Part shown: positions 35,114 through 43,016 of the stretch, in pieces
Position numbering within the stretch: the first letter of the stretch is position 1
Layout of the letters: each line of letters begins with the position of its first letter
Assembly (NCBI GenBank): GCA_965216535.1
Contig: OZ244175.1
Span: 620,001-684,000, forward strand
Direction of reading: 5' to 3'
Length of the DNA stretch: 64,000 bases
Origin: Hoeflea_A sp965216535
GTDB lineage: Bacteria; Pseudomonadota; Alphaproteobacteria; Rhizobiales; Rhizobiaceae
Notes under the pieces: model-generated
What the model was told of the DNA's origin: nothing
The model's input: only the letters and a program-made list of their open reading frames with translations
Databases searched by the model: none
Made by a program: the position numbers and the translations under genes

Positions 35114-37722
35114 GTGCGGTCAGCGACGGCGCCGCAACCTCAGGCCACTCCGGAACGACGGTCGGCTACGGCGCCACGCCGCCCATGACCCAACTGCGCC
35201 TCGCCTGGCGCCTGGCGCTGCGGGAGATGCGCGGTGGGCTTTCCGGGTTTTATATCTTCCTTGCCTGTATTGCCTTGGGAACCGCGGCAATCGCCGGCGT
35301 GAATTCGGTGTCGCGATCGATCACCGCCGCCATTACACAGGAAGGCCAGACGATCCTGGGTGGGGACATCCGTTTCGAGATTCAAAATCGTCAGGCGACG
35401 GAAGAAGAACTCGCGTTCCTGCAGTCCTCCGGGACGATGACGCACACGTCCGGTCTGCGGTCGATGACCCGGCTGCCCGATGGATCCGACCAGACGCTGG
35501 TCGAGGTCAAGGCGGTGGATTCGCTCTATCCGCTGTACGGCGATTTCGCGGTCGAACCGAAATTGGACTTCCCGGTGCTGTTCGACGAAAAGGACGGCCG
35601 TTTTGGCCTTGCCGTTGCGCCGTTGCTGCTTGACCGCCTGGCTGTTTCGTTGGGCGATACCGTGCTTCTCGGCAATGCACAGTTCGAGATCCGTGCCCTC
35701 ATCGAAAGCGAACCGGATGCCCTGTCCGATGGTTTCGGATTTGCACCGCGCCTGATGATGTCGCAGGACGGGCTGGCGGCGGCCGGTCTGATCCAGGTCG
35801 GCAGCCTGGTGGAATATGCCTACAAGATCCGGCTTCCCGGGGTTGCCGGTGAGTCTGAAATCGCCGCGCTCAGGCAGTCCGCCGACGAACGGTTTCCGAC
35901 GGCCGGCTGGTCGGTACGAAGCCGCAGCAACGCTGCGCCGGCGCTGAGCGCCAACATCACGCGGTTTTCCCAGTTCCTCACACTTGTCGGGCTGACGGCG
36001 CTGGTTGTCGGCGGTGTCGGCGTGGCCAATGCGGTGCGGGCCTATCTCGATTCCAAACGCGGCGTCATCGCCACGTTCAAATGTCTCGGGGCATCGGGCA
36101 GCTTCGTCTTTGCGGTCTATCTGATCCAGATTCTCATCATCACAACGATCGGCATTGCGCTCGGACTGGTGCTGGGTGCGGCAATGCCGCTATTCGCCCA
36201 GACGGCGCTTTCCGGCATATTGCCGGTGTCGACGGAGACGTTCATTTATCCGGACGCGCTGCTGCTTGCTGCGATCTTCGGTTACCTGACGGCGCTGGCC
36301 TTTGCCGTGCTTCCGCTCGGCCGATCGCGCGACGTGCCGGCCACGGCGCTGTTTCGGGAGCAGGGGTTTGATGCGTTCAGCCTGCCGCGCAAACGCTATC
36401 TTTTCATAGCCGCGGTTCTGGTCGCGGTCTTTGCCGGCCTGGCGATTGCCACGTCCTACGACCGCTTTATCGCCAGCATCTTTCTGGGGTCGATCGCCTT
36501 CGCCTTTGTCGTACTGAGAGTGGTGTCGACGGTCATCGAGCAGCTGGCGCGTCGCGCGCCCCGGGTCAATTCAACGGCCCTGCGGCTGGCGATCGGCAAC
36601 ATTCATCGGCCGGGTGCGTTGACGCCGTCAGTGGTGCTGTCGCTCGGTCTTGGCCTCGCACTGCTGGTGACGCTGGCGCTGATCGACGGAAATCTTCGAC
36701 GCGAGATCAGCGGCAGCCTGCCAAGCCGGGCGCCTGATTTCTTCTTCGTCGACATCCAGAGCAACGAGGTGGAGCAGTTTTCCGCGTTGCTTGACGAAAT
36801 GGCGCCGAACGGCGAGGTCCAGCGGGTGCCGATGCTGCGCGGCCGCATCCTCGAATTCAACGGTGTCGACGTGCGCAAGCTCGACATCACTGAGGGCGAA
36901 TGGGTATTGCGCGGAGATCGCGGCGTGACCTACTCCGAAACGCTGCCAGCCAATGCCAAGCTCACAGCCGGCACCTGGTGGGATGCCGATTACACGGGTG
37001 AACCGCTGGTCTCGTTTTCGGCCGAGGAGGCGGGAGAGCTGGGCCTAAACATTGGTGACACGGTCACGGTCAATGTGCTCGGCCGCAACATCACGGCCCG
37101 CATCGCCAACTTGCGCGAGGTCGAATGGGAATCGCTGTCGATCAACTTCGTCATGGTGTTCTCGCCAAGCGCCTTTGCCGGCGCACCGCATGCCTGGCTC
37201 GCCACGCTGCGCGACCCGCAATCCACCGCGGCGGAAGAAGGCGAAGTGTTGCGAGCGGTCACCAACGCTTTCCCGACGGTGACCAGCGTGCGCGTCAAGG
37301 ATGCCATCGAACTGGTCACGAGCATCGTCGAGCAGTTGGCAACGGCCATCCGCGCCGCAGCTGCCGTGGCGCTGATCGCCTCCGTGTTGGTATTGTCCGG
37401 TGCGCTGGCTGCAGGCAATCGGGCGCGGGCGCATGACGCGGTGGTGTTGAAGACTTTGGGCGCCACGCGGCAAACGCTGATCCGAGCTTTCTCTTACGAG
37501 TACATGATCCTCGGCTTTGCCACGGCGGTCTTTGCCTTGTTCGCGGGCGGCGTCGCGGCCTGGTTCGTGGTGACCAGGATCATGCTGCTGCCGTCGAATT
37601 TCCTGCCGGATGTGGCTTTGATCACGGTGATTTCAGCGCTGGTTCTGACCGTCGGAATCGGTCTGGCCGGAACATGGCGGGTTTTGGGCCAGAAGGCGGC
37701 GCCGATCCTCAGAAATCTCTGA
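35110..37722 (+). CDS. ybbP: FtsX-like ABC permease (YbbP-like)
   Basis: An 870-residue membrane protein with an N-terminal helix (about residues 43-70), a large periplasmic domain, a FtsX-type three-helix bundle (about 285-415), a middle helix pair, a second periplasmic domain and a final three-helix FtsX bundle (about 735-865). This double-FtsX layout is that of YbbP. Complexes of this type work as mechanotransmitters or lipoprotein/lipid handlers, and the pairing with TesA suggests an envelope or lipid role. It is translationally coupled to ybbA by a 4-bp overlap. Confidence 0.92.
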   Translation: MSAVSDGAATSGHSGTTVGYGATPPMTQLRLAWRLALREMRGGLSGFYIFLACIALGTAAIAGVNSVSRSITAAITQEGQTILGGDIRFEIQNRQATEEELAFLQSSGTMTHTSGLRSMTRLPDGSDQTLVEVKAVDSLYPLYGDFAVEPKLDFPVLFDEKDGRFGLAVAPLLLDRLAVSLGDTVLLGNAQFEIRALIESEPDALSDGFGFAPRLMMSQDGLAAAGLIQVGSLVEYAYKIRLPGVAGESEIAALRQSADERFPTAGWSVRSRSNAAPALSANITRFSQFLTLVGLTALVVGGVGVANAVRAYLDSKRGVIATFKCLGASGSFVFAVYLIQILIITTIGIALGLVLGAAMPLFAQTALSGILPVSTETFIYPDALLLAAIFGYLTALAFAVLPLGRSRDVPATALFREQGFDAFSLPRKRYLFIAAVLVAVFAGLAIATSYDRFIASIFLGSIAFAFVVLRVVSTVIEQLARRAPRVNSTALRLAIGNIHRPGALTPSVVLSLGLGLALLVTLALIDGNLRREISGSLPSRAPDFFFVDIQSNEVEQFSALLDEMAPNGEVQRVPMLRGRILEFNGVDVRKLDITEGEWVLRGDRGVTYSETLPANAKLTAGTWWDADYTGEPLVSFSAEEAGELGLNIGDTVTVNVLGRNITARIANLREVEWESLSINFVMVFSPSAFAGAPHAWLATLRDPQSTAAEEGEVLRAVTNAFPTVTSVRVKDAIELVTSIVEQLATAIRAAAAVALIASVLVLSGALAAGNRARAHDAVVLKTLGATRQTLIRAFSYEYMILGFATAVFALFAGGVAAWFVVTRIMLLPSNFLPDVALITVISALVLTVGIGLAGTWRVLGQKAAPILRNL

Positions 37723-37906
37723 TTTCGGCCAATTTGGGGTCGATTCAGTTAACTGTTGTGCCGGAATGGGCAAAAAGGCTGATAAAATCGGTCCTTTAGG
37801 TCTTGTCGTTGCGATGTTGATTCATCATATTCCGGGTAGCCGTGCCCGACCGGCTTAATTGTCGGGGGCACGAACGAGACTGAATCGAACCAATTGAGAG
37901 GTAGAA

Positions 37907-38647
37907 ATGGCAGAACCTCGTAATTACCAGGTCCGCGGACAGGTTGGTACGCAGGCCGGTGCTGCGATCGATGAAGGCCTCCGGTCCTATATGCTGCGGG
38001 TTTACAACCTGATGGCAATGGGTCTGGTTATTACCGGTGTGGCCGCCTATGCGACATCGGTCATGGCCGTCGCCGACGGACAGATGACCGCTTTTGGTCA
38101 GGCAATTTACGGCAGCCCGCTGAGATGGGTCGTCATGCTTGCACCGCTCGGCATGGTCTTCTTCCTGAGTTTCCGCATCGCCAAGATGAGTGTCGCCGCG
38201 GCACAGACGACCTTCTGGGTCTTCTCGGCCCTTATGGGCCTGTCGCTCGGGTCGATCTTCCTGGTCTACACCACGGCAAGCATCACCCAGACATTCTTCA
38301 TCACAGCGGCATCCTTCGGCGCGCTTTCGCTGTTCGGATACACCACCAAGCGTGATCTTTCCGGTTGGGGATCCTTCCTGTTCATGGGCCTGATCGGCAT
38401 CATCATTGCGATGATCGTTAACATCTTCCTTGCATCAAGCGCCCTGCAGTTCGCGATCTCCGTGATCGGCGTGCTGGTGTTCGCCGGCCTGACGGCCTAC
38501 GACACGCAGCAGATCAAGGAAATGTACTATGAGGGCGATGGCGAAGCCGTTGCCGGCCGCAAGGCCATTATGGGCGCCCTGCGTCTGTACCTCGACTTCA
38601 TCAACCTGTTCATGTTCCTGCTGCAGTTCCTCGGGAACCGCGAGTAG
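37907..38647 (+). CDS. Bax-inhibitor-1/YccA-family membrane protein
   Basis: A 246-residue inner-membrane protein with seven hydrophobic segments. DTQQIKEMYYEGDGEAVAGR followed by the ALRLYLDFINLFMFLLQFLG segment is the conserved C-terminal region of the BI-1/TMBIM family, with the aspartates of the pH-sensitive calcium-leak site. The bacterial roles include modulation of FtsH proteolysis (YccA). GAGAGG lies seven bases before the ATG. The gene's own terminator was split and duplicated by the IS element at 38692. Confidence 0.95.
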   Translation: MAEPRNYQVRGQVGTQAGAAIDEGLRSYMLRVYNLMAMGLVITGVAAYATSVMAVADGQMTAFGQAIYGSPLRWVVMLAPLGMVFFLSFRIAKMSVAAAQTTFWVFSALMGLSLGSIFLVYTTASITQTFFITAASFGALSLFGYTTKRDLSGWGSFLFMGLIGIIIAMIVNIFLASSALQFAISVIGVLVFAGLTAYDTQQIKEMYYEGDGEAVAGRKAIMGALRLYLDFINLFMFLLQFLGNRE

Positions 38648-38669
38648 CGCGAACACCCAGAACACGGAA

Positions 38670-38691
38670 AAGGCGGCCTTCGGGCCGCCTT
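38670..38691 (+). repeat. Left copy of the 22-bp target duplication (terminator hairpin)
   Basis: GGCGGCC-TTCG-GGCCGCC is a strong hairpin with a TTCG loop, flanked by AA and TT. The identical 22 bp recur at 40201-40222. Together they form the direct repeat that flanks the IS. Because AA/TT also fit the IS ends, the duplication could be counted as 18 to 22 bp. Confidence 0.85.
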
Positions 38692-38704
38692 CAGATTGCT
38701 GACA

Positions 38705-38731
38705 AACCTCTGGCTTCGGCCGGAGGTTTTT
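38705..38731 (+). terminator. Terminator at the left end of the IS
   Basis: A 10-bp stem (38705-38714 with 38719-38728, one G-U pair) around a TTCG loop, followed by T residues. It lies between the left inverted repeat and the transposase start, so it would stop transcription entering the IS from outside. Confidence 0.75.
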
Positions 38732-38744
38732 GATTCATTGGGCT

Positions 38745-40115
38745 ATGTTGAAGAAACCGACAGCCCAACAGACAGCGATCGAGATGGTAACGCTCGAGAC
38801 GCTTGTGCCGAGCGATCACCTTTTGCGTCGAATTGATGCAACGATCGATTTTTCCTTCATCCACGAACTGGTCGAAGATCTCTACTGTCCGGACAACGGT
38901 CGACCGGCGCTAGACCCGGTCGTGATGTTCAAATCGCTGTTCATCGGGTACCTGTTTGGCATCCGCTCGGAACGTCAGTTGGTCCGTGAGATCGAGGTCA
39001 ATGTTGCCTATCGCTGGTACCTGGGCCTGAAGCTGACGGACAAGGTGTTCGACGCTTCGACGCTGTCACAGAACCGCCGCCGTCGTTATCGCGACACGAC
39101 GGTTGCGCAAGCAATATTCGACCGGATCGTCGAACAGGCCATTTCCCATGGTCTGGTGGACGGCACGGTTCTCTACACCGACTCCACTCATCTGAAGGCC
39201 AATGCCAACAAGAACCGCCATGACAAGCAGGTCATCGCCAAGTCGCGATCCGACTACTGGGATGATCTGGATGCGGCCATCGATGCGGATCGCGCGACCC
39301 ATGGCAAGAAACCGCTGAAGAAGCAGGATCGTAAGCCGGTTGAGAAGGAAACCAAGGTATCGCGCACCGACCCTGAGGCCGGCTACATGGTGCGCGACGG
39401 TAAGCCCAAGGGCTTCTTCTATCTCGACCACCGCACGGTCGACGGCAAACTGGCCATCATTACGGACACCCATGCCACACCGGCCAATGTTCATGACAGC
39501 ATCGTTTACCTGGATCGTCTTGACCGGCAGCGGGCTCGCTTTGGCTTTGATACCCAGATCGTCGGCCTGGATGCCGGCTATGCCACCAGCGGCATTGCCA
39601 AGGGACTGGAGGACAGAGACATCCGCGGCGTGACGGGCTATCGCAACCCCACACCGCCGAAAGCCGGCATGATGCGCAAGAGCAGGTTCATTTATGAACC
39701 GCAGAATGACGGTTATCGCTGCCCGCAGGGTCAGTTGCTGACCTATGCCACGACCGACCGCAATGGCTATCGCCATTACACGTCGGACCCGACAATCTGC
39801 AGGACCTGTCCTTTGCTGGCGTCCTGCACCGCAAATGCCAAGGCACAACGCACCATTACCCGCCACGTATGGGCTGAAAGCCGCGAACGTAACGACGCGC
39901 ATCGCCGGACCACGTGGGGCAAAGCTATCTACAAGCGACGAAAGGAGACCATCGAGCGCTCCTTTGCCGATGCCAAGCAACTACACGGCCATCGATACGC
40001 CCGCTTCCGAGGCCTCGTCGCTGTCGCCACGCAATGCCTGCTCGCCGCCACTGCACAGAACATCAAGAAAATCGCCAACGCATTGACCTTGGATCCGCGA
40101 ACAAACACCGCATAG
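38745..40115 (+). CDS. IS1182-family transposase (DDE, IS4-like fold)
   Basis: A 456-residue intact transposase from the ATG at 38745; a TTG at 38730 lies inside the entry terminator. The N-terminal DUF772-type region (DNGRPALDPVVMFKSLFIGYL-like, about residues 45-70) is followed by the catalytic acidic residues in LYTDSTHLKA, VGLDAGYATSG and TIERSFADAK. A four-cysteine zinc-like cluster (CPQG, then CRTCPLLASC) lies before the last catalytic block. There is no frameshift, so the element may still be active. Confidence 0.95.
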   Translation: MLKKPTAQQTAIEMVTLETLVPSDHLLRRIDATIDFSFIHELVEDLYCPDNGRPALDPVVMFKSLFIGYLFGIRSERQLVREIEVNVAYRWYLGLKLTDKVFDASTLSQNRRRRYRDTTVAQAIFDRIVEQAISHGLVDGTVLYTDSTHLKANANKNRHDKQVIAKSRSDYWDDLDAAIDADRATHGKKPLKKQDRKPVEKETKVSRTDPEAGYMVRDGKPKGFFYLDHRTVDGKLAIITDTHATPANVHDSIVYLDRLDRQRARFGFDTQIVGLDAGYATSGIAKGLEDRDIRGVTGYRNPTPPKAGMMRKSRFIYEPQNDGYRCPQGQLLTYATTDRNGYRHYTSDPTICRTCPLLASCTANAKAQRTITRHVWAESRERNDAHRRTTWGKAIYKRRKETIERSFADAKQLHGHRYARFRGLVAVATQCLLAATAQNIKKIANALTLDPRTNTA

Positions 40116-40161
40116 GGCAAGTCAACACGCTGAAAAGTCGCGAAACCCAATGCCATAAACA

Positions 40162-40190
40162 AAACCCCGCCAAAAATTGACGGGGTTTGT
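40162..40190 (+). terminator. Terminator at the right end of the IS
   Basis: An 8-bp stem AAACCCCG/CGGGGTTT (40162-40169 with 40181-40188) around an A-rich 11-base loop, overlapping the right inverted repeat. The T-run is short. It would end the transposase transcript inside the element. Confidence 0.6.
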
Positions 40191-40200
40191 CAGCAATCTG

Positions 40201-40226
40201 AAGGCGGCCTTCGGGCCGCCTTTTTT
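40201..40226 (+). terminator. Right copy of the target duplication: original terminator with T-run
   Basis: The same GGCGGCC-TTCG-GGCCGCC hairpin as at 38670, here followed by six T residues. This was the intrinsic terminator of the Bax-inhibitor gene before the IS inserted. The left copy keeps only a TT after the stem. Confidence 0.88.
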
Positions 40227-40322
40227 GTTGCCAGCGCAAGGGCAGCTGTTCAGATCAGATGAAATGATATGAAAGATTGGCTGCCGCCGCTATGCCGCCG
40301 CAGTCAAGATGATCGCTATCGC

Positions 40323-40342
40323 GCCCGGAAGCCTGTCCGGGC
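40323..40342. repeat. 7-bp perfect inverted repeat
   Basis: GCCCGGA-agcctg-TCCGGGC lies between the IS/terminator and the stop of the convergent DUF2794 gene. There is no T-run on either strand, so it may be a 3'-end hairpin of the DUF2794 transcript. Confidence 0.35.
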
Positions 40343-40377
40343 ACCTACACTATCCCGCCAGTAACCGAAATTGAGCG

Positions 40378-40761
40378 CTAGCCGCGCACCAGTTTCGGCG
40401 ACTTGTCGAACACCCGCAGGACCTGGGCCAGTTCATGGCCGCGCTTGACGATCATGCCGCTGGCGGCAACGACCGAAAAGGCGCCCTGTTTGCGCGCCAG
40501 TTTGGGGTCCTTGATGATTCGAAACAGCGGTACTTCACTGCTGCGCCGAAACACCGAAAAGACGGCCCTGTCCTTGAGATGATCGATTGCGTAGTCTCGC
40601 CACTCTCCCTCGGCAACCATGCGCGAATAGAGACGCAGGATGGCGTCCAGTTCGCGCCGATGAAAAGTGGTTGGCGGTGATTCTTTCCTCTTCCGGAAAT
40701 CTTTCAAGTCGACCAGCACGCCCACCGGCTCGCCTTCCGACCCTCCCGGATTACTGTCCAT
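40378..40761 (-). CDS. DUF2794 protein
   Basis: A 127-residue cytoplasmic protein, rich in charged residues. FHRRELDAILRLYSRMVAEGEWRDYAIDH-type sequence (about residues 33-61) and VFRRSSEVPLFRIIKDP are the conserved core of DUF2794, a family found almost only in Alphaproteobacteria and usually next to the DUF1223 gene, as here. The function is unknown. Confidence 0.88.
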   Translation of the reverse strand: MDSNPGGSEGEPVGVLVDLKDFRKRKESPPTTFHRRELDAILRLYSRMVAEGEWRDYAIDHLKDRAVFSVFRRSSEVPLFRIIKDPKLARKQGAFSVVAASGMIVKRGHELAQVLRVFDKSPKLVRG

Positions 40762-40885
40762 GCTTTTACCTCACGCTTACCGGCAACCAGTTTTGCCAAA
40801 AGCGTTTGAAATTGCAAGACATCCGTGGAAAACAGCCGCAAATAGTGCGGCTGCGGACAATTCAACCAGAGATAGTTTCAGGTTT

Positions 40886-41650
40886 TCAGGCGCCGGCGTC
40901 GTTCATCAGGATGCTGGCACCGATGATGGCGCCGGGCACGCCATTCGACTTCATGGTCTGAACCAGGATGGCGCAGCCGTCATGGCCTTCGGCGTTCATC
41001 AGCGAGCGTGGCAATGCCAGCTCCATGGCCTCACCGTCCCACATGGCAACGGTCTGAATGTCCTTGACCGAATGCCAATAGGTCAGCTTGCGGCCACGGT
41101 TCTCTCCGCGCTTGACGTCGACAGTATTCTCCCGGTCGAAATAGACCATGATGATGTTGGCCTTGCCGGTGCCGGCACCGATACTCACCTTGATCTGATC
41201 GCCGTCCTGCATCGCGGAGACCGGCACAACGAGACCGCGGCCGGCGTCGTTGAAGGCTTCCATCTTGGCTTCGATGCCGCGCTTGTCAGCGCCATTGAGA
41301 TGGTCGCGACCGTTGACGATTGCCTGCGGTGTGTAGACGCTCTTGCGGCCCAGTGTGCGGGCATAATCGTATTGCCGCTTCGTGCTCTTCTCGGAACTGA
41401 ACGTGTCCCGCCAACCCAGATAGTTCCAGTAATCGACATGATAGGCCAGGGCCACAATGTCATCCCGCTGCGCCAGATCGCCGAGAACCTTGTCTGCTGG
41501 CGGACAGGATGAACAGCCCTGGCTGGTAAACAGCTCGACCACGCCCTTGGGTGCAGTGTCGGCGGATGAGGCGGGCGCGGCGATGCCGAGCGCCAGGGCA
41601 AACACAGCGAAAGCGGGAAGAATTCGGGCGAGAGGTGATCCTGTCATCAT
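40886..41650 (-). CDS. DUF1223 secreted thioredoxin-fold-like protein
   Basis: A 254-residue protein with a signal peptide (cleavage near SSA, about residue 29). VVELFTSQGCSSCPPADKVL (about 37-56) holds a C-x-x-C pair in a thioredoxin-like first strand-helix, followed by AYHVDYWNYLGWRDTFSS, the DUF1223 signature. It probably works in the periplasm, perhaps in thiol redox chemistry; this is not shown. It is likely cotranscribed with DUF2794 (124 bp apart). Confidence 0.9.
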   Translation of the reverse strand: MMTGSPLARILPAFAVFALALGIAAPASSADTAPKGVVELFTSQGCSSCPPADKVLGDLAQRDDIVALAYHVDYWNYLGWRDTFSSEKSTKRQYDYARTLGRKSVYTPQAIVNGRDHLNGADKRGIEAKMEAFNDAGRGLVVPVSAMQDGDQIKVSIGAGTGKANIIMVYFDRENTVDVKRGENRGRKLTYWHSVKDIQTVAMWDGEAMELALPRSLMNAEGHDGCAILVQTMKSNGVPGAIIGASILMNDAGA

Positions 41651-41880
41651 AATAATTATCCGTTCAAAACGCTGTTAAACCCCTCAAAAATGCTGGCCCT
41701 TTCTACCGTTTGGCCGTTTCAAGATAAAGTCACGTTGCGGTGAAAAAAACCGTGAACAAGTATTGCGGCCTCGAAAATCAGTCCGAAACGGGCCGAGGCA
41801 TTGACCCTCTCCAGATAAATGTTCAAATGCTCGCAAGGAATGCCGGATCAACCGGTGGCTCGCGAGAGGGGAAGCATTCC

Positions 41881-42996
41881 ATGCGCCTGCTGATTGTATT
41901 GGGTTTTGCAGCCCTGGTTTTGACCGGGTGCGGCGACGGTGACAGCCGTACCGGTGAGATCGAACCGGTGGTGCGCGGTCTGAAAAGCTGTCTCGTGGAC
42001 GATCCGCAACAGACAACGGTTCGGCGCTATCCCAGCGTTCTACAGCCGGCGTCGACAACATCCCTGTCGTTCGAGATCTCCGGGCGCCTGAAGGAAGTGA
42101 CCCTGGATGTCGGTCAGCAGGTGGCGGCCGGCGATGTCATTGCGGAAATCGATCCGACAAGTCTGCAGATCCAGGTGGACAACGCCACAGCCGCGGTGCG
42201 TCAGGCGGAAGTCGCATTGCGCAATGCGGAGGAGGATTTCAAACGCAAGTCGCAACTGCTTGAGGATGGGGTGACCACGCAGGCTCAGGTCGACCAGTCG
42301 GAAACCGGGCTGGAAAGCGCCCGGGCCAGTGACATCCAGGCCCGCAAACAACTTGAAAACGCTCAGGAAGATCTGAGCAAGACGACCCTTCGCGCACCCT
42401 TTGATGGCATCATCAGTCGCGTGGATGTCGACTCTTTCACCAATGTGACGGCGGGTTCGCCGGTTGCCACCATTTATGCTGACAGGGATTTCGAAACCTC
42501 GTTTACCGTCAGCTTCGACGTGGTCAACCGCATCGCCGTGGGCAAACAGGCCACCGTCCGCTTGGCAGACGATCCGTCGATCGTTCTGCCCGGGCATGTA
42601 AGCGAACTCGGCTCTCGCGCCGACACGGTTTCGGCCTTTCCGGTCGTGGTCAAGGTGGATGGCACCAACCCGGTCTTGAAAGCCGGCATGGCGGTGGAAA
42701 TCGCCATGGAGTTCGACGTGCCCAGAGGGGTTGGCTATACCGTGCCGCTGACGGTGCTGCCGATGGAGGGTCGCCTGGATGTGCCGGAGGATCCGAGCGC
42801 ACCGGGCAGCGTTGACATCTTCGTTTACGACGATGCCACGGAAACCGTGAAGACCCGCAGTGTTGCGATCGGTGGCTTGCGCGAAAACCAGTTGATCGTC
42901 ATCGACGGGCTGGAGCCGGGGGAGCGCGTGGCCTGCGCTGGCGTGGCATTCCTGCGAGACGGCATGAAGGTCAAACTTCTGCCTGACGACGTTTAG
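41881..42996 (+). CDS. RND efflux periplasmic adaptor (membrane-fusion) lipoprotein
   Basis: A 371-residue protein from the ATG at 41881 (GAGGGGAAG upstream). The signal ends in the lipobox LVLTGC, so Cys20 is probably lipidated. A lipoyl half-motif, the alpha-hairpin (about residues 90-155, coiled coil with repeated Gln/Glu), the second lipoyl half (TTLRAPFDGIISRVDVD) and beta-barrel domains follow in the order of AcrA-type adaptors. It is paired with the RND pump 20 bp downstream; no outer-membrane channel gene is present. Confidence 0.93.
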   Translation: MRLLIVLGFAALVLTGCGDGDSRTGEIEPVVRGLKSCLVDDPQQTTVRRYPSVLQPASTTSLSFEISGRLKEVTLDVGQQVAAGDVIAEIDPTSLQIQVDNATAAVRQAEVALRNAEEDFKRKSQLLEDGVTTQAQVDQSETGLESARASDIQARKQLENAQEDLSKTTLRAPFDGIISRVDVDSFTNVTAGSPVATIYADRDFETSFTVSFDVVNRIAVGKQATVRLADDPSIVLPGHVSELGSRADTVSAFPVVVKVDGTNPVLKAGMAVEIAMEFDVPRGVGYTVPLTVLPMEGRLDVPEDPSAPGSVDIFVYDDATETVKTRSVAIGGLRENQLIVIDGLEPGERVACAGVAFLRDGMKVKLLPDDV

Positions 42997-43016
42997 AGCG
43001 GACCGGGAGCGTCTCG

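Larger units (their letters stand above)
38692..40200 (+). mobile_element. IS1182-family insertion sequence, complete
   Basis: About 1509 bp with 17-bp perfect terminal inverted repeats (CAGATTGCTGACAAACC at 38692-38708, complementary at 40184-40200). It carries one intact transposase gene and is flanked by a 22-bp direct repeat that is the terminator hairpin of the upstream gene. Internal hairpin terminators lie at both ends. Intact ends, an intact gene and a perfect flanking repeat point to a recent insertion. Confidence 0.92.
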
